Shown here: positions 1 through 9,440 of the stretch, one piece after another
How the letters are laid out: each line of letters starts with the position of its first letter
Numbering within the stretch: position 1 is the first letter of the stretch
Assembly (NCBI RefSeq): GCF_000182565.1
Contig: NW_015971539.1
Location: 505,392-569,391 of the forward strand
From: Spizellomyces punctatus DAOM BR117
Lineage: Eukaryota > Chytridiomycota > Chytridiomycetes > Spizellomycetales > Spizellomycetaceae
Direction of reading: 5' to 3'
DNA: 64,000 bases
Notes under the pieces: generated by a model
Databases searched by the model: none
The model's input: the letters and a program-made list of their open reading frames with translations, nothing else
What the model was told of the DNA's origin: nothing
Translations under genes and position numbers: made by a program

Positions 1-559
1 TACATTTGAATTCAAACCGCTGATATGCTTGGGCCAGGTGGATACTCGATATGAGCAGCTATGAAGCTGTTGGGCTGTCAAATGTCCACCTCAACCAAGC
101 GTTCTCTTCGCATGACGGGAAAGCAATACCGAAAAACCCTAACGTTTTGGGGCTGGCCAGAATTGAAAATGATAAAAGCTGAACAAAGGTCCCAGAGAAA
201 ATCCAGGTTACCTGGTTGTCTTTTGGCATATTTATAGGGCTCGGCCCTTCTTATTCTGCCCGATAGAGTCGTGCATATTCACTGCGTCGATCTGTGTTTA
301 ACCTCCTCGATAGCATCCCTTGAAATTGACACCCGAATTGTGGATGAGATTTGATTCACGCAAGGGCATCGGCGGTGATTTTTGCTGGTAAAGAAGCATT
401 TAAGAAAACGCCATAAGCGGCAGCTGTAGCAGACGACAGACGACAATGATTATTGCCATTGGTCCTTGTACGGGCTACGAATGGCTCTCTTGTGGTCAAA
501 AGAGCATGTCACTCAGAACTGGTTCTGTACAGCGTCTGAATATCCTCGGCAGACATGAT
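1..559. other. Left-edge stretch with no gene seen
   Basis: No open frame of convincing length or composition and no recognisable RNA gene was found here. The bases just before 560 lead into the first copy of a repeated coding-like fragment. Confidence 0.5.
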
Positions 560-860
560 TCCCCCATGATACTAGGTAGTTTTCATTTCTAGCAGACTGC
601 CTACAAATTGCCAAAGCAAGCAAGCTTCGAGTTTCGAGACAGTGTGAAGCAGATCAAAATAGCAATATTCCGCAATTCTTGCTTTCTTGTTCCCGAAGAC
701 ACTATAGGGTCCTTCATCTTGCAAGAATCGTAGGGCGAGATATGCTGTACCCCACAGTAGAGTCCTGGTCATTGCGCCGGTTCATCTGAAGCAAGATTGA
801 TATATTGGCTGCCTCATACACGATGATCATATCCACAGGAAACCAAGAAAGCTGTCAGAT
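560..860 (-). pseudogene. Broken paralogous coding fragment, copy A of a direct repeat
   Basis: This stretch matches 8494-8945 in the same orientation at roughly 85 percent by eye over about 250 bases. Read on the minus strand, both copies keep one frame with the shared core YLALRFLQD, then KKARIAEYC, then LLHTVS and LEACLLWQ, so the repeat derives from a protein-coding exon. Copy A is open for 66 codons but has no clear start or upstream exons. Copy B carries an internal rearrangement further upstream. I do not recognise the family. The likely reading is two decayed copies, or one decayed and one partial copy, of a lineage-specific gene. Confidence 0.5.
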
Positions 861-1369
861 GTGTGCGGCCCGGTGACATTGACCGTCCCAGCTTTCAGCA
901 AGCACCGAAGATCATAGCACGTCTGGAAAGATTCTGGCAAGCTGTAACGCAAGTTCATTTCCATTGTGAATAACCCTGAAGACCAGAGCCGTCACCGCAA
1001 AGCCGTTTTGAATAAGAGTCAGTTACAAAGATTGGATAAGCATTGGACGAATTAGAGTTTATTTAGAAGATCCTAACAATCGTCTCCGCCTTTTTCCCGG
1101 AATACGAGACGGTCCCCATCAGTGCGTTATTACCGCATCTTGCTTTCAAACATTCAAGCTCTGGGTTGTTTCCAAAAATAGACGCTTGGAATGACATTTA
1201 CCATGACGCAATCACAAATGAATGGGGCCTCTCGTCAATGTCTTCGGTGTGGCAGACGGCATTCGTCATTATTCAAATACCGACCATTGAAACGATATAT
1301 GTAAGGTGAGGCATTTTCTACTGTCCTCGATTCCTGGTCTCTCCACCATCATTAGTGTAGCCGACATAA
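861..1369. other. Intergenic region upstream of the seven-helix protein gene
   Basis: No gene is visible. The stretch presumably holds the promoter of the gene starting near 1370, but no TATA box or other motif stands out. Confidence 0.4.
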
Positions 1370-2897
1370 ATGATTGCCGAACTTCCTGCCGACCACCCAT
1401 CGTGCCGGTAAGGCCTTCCTCATCTCTTGCACACGTTACAAACACCCCCTCATCTGTTCGCCATTTCCATTTTCCATAGATGGCACGTCCTAGTGTGGAG
1501 ATGCACAGATTCCCACTATTTTGTCCTCCAGACGCTCATTACAGCCGCTATAGGATTCCTCGTCTTCGCGCTCGGAACGGGTACGCTTATCTATCGCTAT
1601 GTCTATAAAGGCCAGAGAATATGGAAAGGGGGATTGACGACGTTGGATTCGTATATTGCGCTTATGACGGCTTTTGGGCTGGGTAAGCATATCTGTGCGT
1701 CAGGACAGAGAGCATTTACTTATCGACTACGTGGGTTTGTGTTGTAGGGCGAGGAATTCAATGTCTATTGCTGGGACTGGATAAAATCCCTTCGATGACC
1801 GCTTCACAACTCATGCACGATATCCCGCAAACATGCGGGAGAATCGCCGCTTGGATATATGTTCTGTCAGTGTACGTACTGTTATCTGCATTATCCTCTC
1901 ATAAATAGTACCCCAGGCTCACACCACCATCAGCGTCCAGGCAACTCCGCGACATTATAATGACTCGACCTTCCGGTTGCCAACGGCCACACAACTCCGG
2001 TATCTCCGCATCGGCTATATCCTGGCCGAAACACTCGTCGTTATCCCGCTTGGAACCGCGGCGGGATACGCATATGACACGGGACACTTCGACCGATACG
2101 TTACCTTAACAACGGTATTGTATGCTATGGTGGGATTCTATTGTGTCATCATTGGCTTGGCGTATGGATTTTTTGGAAGACAATTAGTGAGTGCCGACTT
2201 GGTGAGCAGTAGGGCCGTGGATGAGTTTATTAATGCTTCTGTGTTGGCAGGTCCAAATAGCAGTGAAAATAGCCAGCGACCTCAATTCAAACGTCCGGAG
2301 CACTGTTCCATCCAACTTGGAATCGGAGAACGCGGCTCCAGCTGAAGGTCCGGTGGATGCGAAGATGATGAAAACCATTACCAAAGTACGTGCACAGATA
2401 CGGGATGAAACCAATGCGCATATCTTATTTACGCCTCTTATTCCCGATGCCTTTTAGATGAAAATGGTGAACAGTACTCTCATGTCCATCGGCATCTATT
2501 ATGGTATCATCCTTGTTATTTTCGCTGGTTTGCAGAATAAGGTATGTTGCTAGCTGAACCCTTCACAAATCAGAACCGCATTAACGGAAGATCTCACCTT
2601 TGACAGATCTTCGCGCTTACGTGGTGGTCCAAAATTCAAGCCGTCGGAAGCAACGTATACCCACTGTCGCTAGTGCTGACCAACTTCGTACGTGTCCAAA
2701 GGAAATATCAGTCGTTCATCTCATTATACTCATCTTCCCGTTTCTTTGATGTACAGTGCTTCATCATTTGGGGAGAATTTAACCCGCCAGATCCTGTCGC
2801 GAATCCTCTTACGATCGCGGGGAAAACCGTGAGCGTAACGCCAGCGACAGAGGGTATTAAGCAGTCTAAGGAGGTGGTTGTTCATCAAAATGCGTAA
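1370..2897 (+). CDS. Putative seven-transmembrane protein, function unknown
   Basis: A multi-exon gene; a short first exon (1370-1407) starting MIAELPADHP splices in frame to exon 2 at 1480. Joining the open blocks gives about seven hydrophobic segments in order: LITAAIGFLVFALGTGTLIY; the stretch around YIALMTAFGLG and CLLLGL; IAAWIYVLSV; YILAETLVVIPLGTAAGY; VLYAMVGFYCVIIGLAYGF; MSIGIYYGIILVIFAGL; and YPLSLVLTNFCFIIWGEF. The C-terminal tail is short and hydrophilic and ends with TAA at 2895-2897. Seven helices and the GPCR gene a few kb downstream suggest a receptor-like protein, but I see no family signature, so the receptor role is inference. Exon borders between 1680 and 2680 were set by eye and may shift slightly. 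Confidence 0.65.
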
Positions 2898-3717
2898 GGA
2901 ATATAACTCTGGGGTTGTACATAGGAGAGTTATACGTACGTGAGGACGATCTTTGACCTCGAGGATTTATTTATTCCGTTTCTACTTCGGATGTATCATT
3001 TGTTTAATCTGCTTGTGATGCCGACACATAGCACTGAATGCTTGTTGCGCCATGATGCGGTTTGGTCATTTGTCTATTGCACATGTACTGTCAACCGTGC
3101 TAATAAGTGCGAAAATCATGCCTGTCTGAGACCCTGATAAGAGCTCTTTGGCTGAATAATCTGTCCGGCGCCAGTTTACCAAATATTCGACTTCGCCCAT
3201 TGACAGGTGTTAATAGTTAGAGTTTTAACCATGAGCCTCAATATGAATTCCGTTTGCTAGATGTGTCAGCGTGCCGGGGTGCATGACCCCACAATGCCCC
3301 TCTGTAGCATTGTCCCACTCCGACTGTAGGAGCCTGAGGTTAGAATTATGAGCACTGCCGCTTCAAACAAACGTCAGAGTGAACATGAACATGTTGCCTT
3401 TCAACTGTATGAGCATATTTCTGGGCTGCGATGGGTCTCCGGTGGGCTGAGGTTGCTTACCGGTGACAGTCCCAATCGATATCATCTCTGGTCTCCTCCT
3501 TTGCCATAAGTTGGCCGCTTGAAGGGACCTAGTATCTCCCTTGCCTCCTTCCGAAATCCACACCGCCCAGGAACTCCTGGAGCTCCAACAGCTTCGGTAT
3601 AAAAACCGGGTGTGATTTGACCTCCGTCCTTCCATATCCTCACCAACTACACAATGCCCGCCACAAACCTCAAACACTCAAAATCCTTCCCACTTCAATA
3701 CCAATACTCAAATCAAG
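2898..3717. promoter_or_regulatory. Intergenic region with TATA box for the small secreted protein gene
   Basis: No gene is visible in this 0.8 kb. A TATA-like string, gtataaaaac, lies near 3597-3606, about 110-120 bases before the ATG at 3718, and a CT/CA-rich leader follows it. The short open frame at 2940-3137 looks like chance. Confidence 0.45.
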
Positions 3718-4086
3718 ATGACACCCTTCGCTCTCCTCACCTTCCTCCTCACCACCACATTCGCCGTCTCCACAAACGCCCAATTCTTCACCCCCCAAAT
3801 CCCTCAAGCCCTCGTCACGCTCGCAGACGGAGACGTACAGCTTCTCGGAGACGGCGGCGTCAACATGGAGGGGTGCTTCACCATCATCGACCAAGTCGGC
3901 ATCGTCAGCGCTGAGGTTACGACTGCGGGTACCGCGCTGTTCTTTTATACGGCCGAGGAATGTGTCAGGGCCACGAGGATCTTCGTGATGCTTCGGGAGC
4001 AAGCGGAGTTTGGGAACCCGCTTTTGGCGAGGAGCGTCAGGATTGTTAGCCTAGATATGATGGGAGGCATGATGGGCCGTGGATGA
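3718..4086 (+). CDS. Small secreted protein with Met-Gly-Arg repeat tail
   Basis: A single-exon frame of 122 residues. Residues 1-21 (MTPFALLTFLLTTTFAVSTNA) minus the last residue or so form a typical signal peptide, so the mature protein likely starts at QFFTPQIPQ. The mature part holds two cysteines (in NMEGCFT and AEECVRA) that could pair. It is rich in short strand-like stretches and ends in MMGGMMGRG. The DNA repeat that encodes MMGRG continues past the stop in another frame up to 4145 (see findings), so the natural tail may be longer. No family recognised; extracellular or cell-surface location is inferred from the signal peptide. Neighbours on both sides are membrane receptors or receptor-like genes on the same strand. 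Confidence 0.7.
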   Translation: MTPFALLTFLLTTTFAVSTNAQFFTPQIPQALVTLADGDVQLLGDGGVNMEGCFTIIDQVGIVSAEVTTAGTALFFYTAEECVRATRIFVMLREQAEFGNPLLARSVRIVSLDMMGGMMGRG

Positions 4087-4130
4087 TGGGCCGTGCAATG
4101 ATGGGCCGTGGGATGACGGGACGCACTATG
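4061..4130 (+). repeat. Short tandem repeat of about 15-16 bp encoding MMGR units
   Basis: The unit atgatgggccgtg recurs three to four times with small changes (atgatgggccgtgg, atgatgggccgtgc, atgatgggccgtgg, then atgacgggacgc). The first unit is in frame with the secreted-protein gene. The following ones are in frame +1 relative to it, because the spacer between units differs in length. Confidence 0.75.
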
Positions 4131-4649
4131 CCACTCCCCTTCTAGGTGTCATAATGTGTTGTCATCTCGATGATGGAGTGGATTTTCAGGTGGTTCGCAT
4201 AGTGGGAGTGGGTACAATATAATATATAGGCACGGAGGGATAGGTTTTCAGGTTCTTTGTTGTGTGCTTAATATTTTGGAGTGGTCATGGCAATATCAAT
4301 ATATTGATGGGTTGATTTTACATGGTGGACTTCAACATTAAACCGCTCGAGCAGCCCAAAATGAAAACTGGTAAAATCCTTCTACGAAACGGTCCGACAG
4401 TAGCACACCTCATTGTGTGCTGCCTTTCAACTTCGGACTTGCAAAGCAGGAGGCTTAGTTAGGCGATTGTTGGTCAGCGTGACATAAACAACACAAGCCA
4501 CAATCTGTATAAGAATAACTGCCAACTCCGGAGCTAAAAAGAGCTGCCTGATTCATCTCCACTCCCTGATCGCCTGCTTTCTGTTCCGTGATCTCAGATT
4601 TCTGCGTCCTTATACCCCGGTTCGAGAAGCATCCTTTCTATCAAACAGA
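4087..4649. other. Intergenic region before the class C GPCR gene
   Basis: Apart from the repeat tail to 4145, no gene is visible. An A/T-rich patch (atataatatatag, near 4216) and a tataccccgg string near 4611 are the only promoter-like features; the latter lies about 40 bases before the ATG at 4650. Confidence 0.4.
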
Positions 4650-7600
4650 ATGCTCTTAAACTTCATCGTGGTTCTGTTGGCGGTCGCATCTGCTTTTGCA
4701 GGACGTACCGAAGTACATCGCTTTGAAAAGGAGCACAATCATACCTCGTCGCAGCATGTCTCCTTTCCAAATCATGCCCAGCAGCCTAAATCCCTCCAGC
4801 GCCGTGATCTAACAAATCTGACCTATCTCCAGATCGGGGTGAGTCGTGGGTCGTAGTGCGAAATGGGTACTGGTGGCTCATCCTGAACCTGTTACTTCCC
4901 CAAGGTCCTCTACGAGTTCAACGACCCAGATCCTGACTGGCGCGACTATGGGACTATGATCCAATCCATTTGGAACCTCGCGAAAGACGATATCAATGCC
5001 GATCCTGCTAAGTGGGGCTTGCCCTCGAACGCCCGTATTCGCCTCGACTTCCGCGACTCTATACAATATTTCCATGGGTGGAATATGGAGGGCGCGTACA
5101 TGGTTTCTGCCATGGATTCGTACAAAGATGGGAGTATTGCTATCGTAGGAGGAAGTTCGAGTGACGTTGCAATTGCCATGGCGCAGATGTTGGGTCCATT
5201 GATGGTAACGTTCCCTTTTCATCAATGAGCATACACAAAGCTTGCCGATAAAGCTGACGTTCGCCATCTCATAGGTGCCAGTTTGCTCTCCTCAAGCTTA
5301 CTCCTACGTCCTGTCCGACAAAACCAAATACCCTTACTTCTTCCGTCCGAATACTCCGGCTGCAAACGACGTAATCGGTGTCATCCCCCTCTTGAAGAAC
5401 TATGGCTGGACGCGCTTTTCGTTTATTTATCAAGATGTTGCCTCTGGAACTGCGTGTGGGTCAATACTGTTCAATGTCATACATGGAGATGTTTTTCAAA
5501 TGTCCTGTCATTCTTTTGCACAATTAGATGATTCGGCATTGTCGGAAGCAATGAAGAAGGAGAGTAAGCTGTTCTTAGCCAATAAGTTTACGGACTATTA
5601 CACGAACGACCCCGGTGAGCTTGCAAATAGGGCGTAAGTACAGTGCCGTTCTTGGGCACAAGAAAGCTTTGTCTCATTGTACGATTCTTTGGGGTCTATA
5701 TTATAGCGTCGCAGACGGAACTCGTGTCATTGTCGTTGCGGGCAATCCTGATTGGGCGGCAAAGTTGTTCTGGGGAGCCTAGTGAGTTGCCTGACGCCTT
5801 TTCTTCCGTCTGGGTATGCATGTGCGCGAACATTGACAACCGCGCTCTCCTCAAGCAATGCTTCGGTCGTCGGCAACGACTTCGTCTGGATCTTTGTCAA
5901 TGTATGTTCTCCTCCGTGACCTCTCAATACCCTAGCCATTTCAACTGGAACCTCATTTATTTCCTTCCAGGACATTCAAGACCGGCTCGCATCCCTCCTG
6001 AAAAAGAACTTGGCTGACGAGACCCAAATTCCTGAGTTGCTAGAAGATATGCTTGTGGGAACCTTATACATGTCTGTTCAACGAGACAGTACTCCCGCGC
6101 GAGAGGAGTTTTGGGCTAGGTTGCCTACTCTCAATGAGTCGTTGTCAGTATCACCTAAATCAGTCAATAATGCGCGGATTTTTGTGCTGATACACCGTGT
6201 TTTATTCAAGGGCAGATATCCACTGATAAACTACGGAGGAGGAGGAGATGAGGCTCCAGCTTATGCATGCATTTCGGCTCTTGCAGCCGGGTGGGGCAAG
6301 GCAAGCCCATCGTATTCTTTCAACGAACATATTAAACAGGGTAGAAACTAATTAGCACCCTTGCTTACTGTAGCTGCTGCAACAAGCCGCCGCAGACAAC
6401 AATTCCGACGTCAACCTCGCCGCCCTAGCGTCTGGTGAACTAGGTTCCTACATGATACCCGATACGTTCAACACTGGGATCGATACACCGGTTGGCTATT
6501 TTAACTTGGATCAACATGGTGACTTTAAGGGATAGTACGTAAGATGATTCCCCTTCCTTTTCTCAAGCTCGGTTGGTCCTTAACCCTCAAGCATTCCTTT
6601 TTATCAGCAATCTACTGGTCGCATTATATGAAAAGGGACAGCCTACTATCGGTGACGGTGGGACCGAAATAGGCAGTGTCGCAGCGGACCTGTCGGGATT
6701 TATTCAACGAGTTGTGCCAGTGTTTCGCGACGGGTCCAGTAACCCACCGCTTACGACCGTCCCACAACTGCGTATGTACCTACTTTCTCGCTGTGCTTGT
6801 GGAGCCTATGTGACTAACGCTCAAGATCCCACTGTGATTATTTAACACCGAAGCCGTCAATCCCAGCTATGAGTCTGTATCGGCAGCGGTTATCTTAGCT
6901 TTTACAAGCCTTGGGATTTTTGCAACAGCCGTCACCGCCATGTTATTCGTTGTCTTCATGAAGCATGAGGCTATCAGAAGGACTAGCTTACCATTCTCTT
7001 TGGTAAGACCCCCTTCCCAGTCGTTGAGGGAGTTCCGAGGTATAATCGCTGACCGTCTCGCGCTCGAATATCACTGTAGCTGATCCTCCTTGGCATCACA
7101 ATATCATACACCACCCTCTTCCCGCACATCGGTATACCCACTCCTGCCCATTGCATTGGACAAACTTGGCTTCCTCCCATTGGGTTCTGTTTGTGCTTCA
7201 GCAGCATTGCAGGTACCATTTGGATGTGCTCATCTACCGGACTCTGCTTTCGCTGACGCATGAACCCATTCTCTGTTTATAGTGAAATCGTGGCGGTTGT
7301 ACCGTATCTTCAACAATGTTCGCAAAAACTACGCCGTCAAGACCAGCCAGTTGTTCGCTTATACTGGGGCGATGCTTTCATTAGAAGTCGTGAGTGTCTG
7401 ACACATTGAACTGTGACTCTTCTTTGTTTCAACGTTCTCACGATTCCCTCTTCCGCGCGCGCGAAAGCTCATCCTCATAGTCTGGACCGCCTACGACCCT
7501 CCACGCCCCATCGTGCTCCCGATCTCCCAGAGACAGTCCATCTACCTCTGCCGTTCGAGCACCCAATTCCAACAAAACATATTCGAGGGCTTCCTATACG

Positions 7601-8500
7601 CCATCAACAGCGCCCTTCTTGCTTTCGTCCTCCTCCTAACCTGGCTAAACCGTACAGTCGCCACCGAATACAACGAAACGCTCTATATTGGTGCGGCCGT
7701 ATGGAACTTTGTGGCGCTGATGTCCATCGGGTTGCCATTGGTTTACATCCAGTCGTTATACGAGTATCAGTTTGTAATTCGGCAGATCATCGTCTTGCTG
7801 GTTACTACCTTCACGCTTTTGGTGCTTTTCGCGCCAGTTTTGTTGAGGATTGCTGGGGTTAAGACTGAAAAAGTGGACCTGATGAACAGCTTTGCCAACA
7901 ATGTGTTGAAGTCGGACTTTAATAGTAAATTCGGATCAACGTCTACGTCTGAGTCGCTTATCACGAACTCGGTAGGTTGAAAGATGGCCCCATTTTTCTT
8001 CATTTACAATATCCAGCTAACATCAGAAATTACAAAAAGACCATCGTTCCGGCAATCGAGCGCGGCGGCTTGTGGACCTTGCTCAATCGTTGGGAAACCA
8101 TGCGGGTTTTCGTCATCCCGAAAATGAACACTCTCATAGCAGTCCAAGTGAGATACAACTATATCACCTCTGTTGCAGCAGATATTCTGACCGCATAATC
8201 CGATCCTTGATCCAGCTCTCAAACGGCCGAGCATTCACATACAATCTTGTGGACAGCATAATCTCTGAAGCCAGTAACTCGGGAGACGAATTCAGCGTCG
8301 TGGTGACCTTCCCCAAAACAAAGCGGACCTTCTACTTGTCTTTCAACAGCCACGAACAGCGTACTGCTTGGATGGCCTTGATTGCTTCAGCTGGTGGCTC
8401 GCATGCAGGCTCGGCTACTGGCAGCAAGGATCCCAATCGCCGGACTTCAGGTTTACAAAGTCCGCCCATCAAATCCGCGGAAGTCTCTAGTGCGCCATGA
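4650..8500 (+). CDS. Class C G-protein-coupled receptor with C-terminal PH-like domain
   Basis: An intron-rich receptor gene. Residues 1-18 (MLLNFIVVLLAVASAFAG) are a signal peptide. Next comes a periplasmic-binding-protein-type ligand domain (LQIGVLYEFNDPDPDWRDYG, later IAIVGGSSSDVAIAMAQML and PYFFRPNTPAANDVIGVIPL), as in GABA-B and metabotropic glutamate receptors. Seven helices follow from about 6880 to 7860, with the class C hallmark KSWRLYRIF after the third helix. The cytoplasmic tail then reads RWETMRVFVIPKMNTLIAVQ, an intron, and GRAFTYNLVDSI, TKRTFYLSFNS and RTAWMALIASAG: the strands and final tryptophan helix of a PH domain. The product should sit in the plasma membrane and signal through heterotrimeric G proteins. 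The ligand is unknown. PH assignment is by pattern; exon joins near 7970 and 8150 are by eye. Confidence 0.85.
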
Positions 8501-8945
8501 TACTAGGTGGATGTGTTCATTCTAGCAGACTGCCTACAGGTTGCCAAAGCAAGCAAGCTTCGAGCTCCGAGACAGTGTGAAGCAGATTAAAGCAACAATA
8601 TTCCGCAATTCTGGCTTTCTTGCTCCCGAAGACATGATTGGGTCCTACATCTTGCAGGAACCGTAGGGCGAGATATGATGTACCTCATAGCAGCGGCCTC
8701 GTCATTGCGTCCGGAAAATTTCCTTGGAGCCGGTCCATTTCAAGACAAGATTGATATATTGGCTGGCCCATACAAAGTTATACAATGGTTCTTGACAGCT
8801 TACCAATATACCTATCGTGTCTAACTTTGCCCCGTAACTCAGTCGGATCAGTTCGAAGGAGATAGGCACGTACGCCCCTGTAGCCGACTGGTTTCCTCAG
8901 AACTGATCATATTCACAATAATGCTGTCAGATGCGCGCGAAGATT
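8494..8945 (-). pseudogene. Broken paralogous coding fragment, copy B of a direct repeat
   Basis: Starts at the stop codon of the GPCR gene and matches 560-860 in the same orientation. The minus-strand frame shared with copy A is kept for about 50 codons (core YLALRFLQD, KKARIAEYC, LEACLLWQ) and then ends in a stop. Upstream of that frame copy B has extra bases relative to copy A, and similarity resumes around the string gctgtcagatg near 8920. No complete gene is present. Confidence 0.5.
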
Positions 8946-9440
8946 TATCCAGGGTATCCGCGCTTTGTACTGTGTAGGAGGTTACGTGCCATGTGTTTCG
9001 TTGAGTCCAAAAGTCAAATTTCAAGGTTTAGAGATTCAGCGCGTGTGTTCAGTTGCTGGTGTTCTTCATCCGATGCAGGAAGCGAAAGAATGAGTGACTC
9101 CGTAAAGCCAATGGTCCGTAAGAGGATGTCATCCATTTCTCTTCTCGGTATATTCCTATTGTAGAACCCTAATTGCTCGTCACCGGTTGCATCCCCTGAC
9201 GTTGCTACCTTATATAGGTGGCATTGCAAGCGCGATGAAATAACAGAAAACTATGAATGTATCGCATACACATGCCTCAGCGAGCATTGACCCATTCTAA
9301 TTGATCACTGAACATTCGACACCGCGACGGACGCACCGTCCCTCGGTGAACTGAAATGTCTCGAATATGGTCATACGCCAGTCAACCGTCCCATTGTATA
9401 CCAAATACATGCAGAAATGTTCTATCTGTAGGAGGACAAT
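8946..9440. other. Intergenic region downstream of the TMF1-like gene
   Basis: No gene recognised. Short open frames on both strands here have no family features. Confidence 0.4.
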
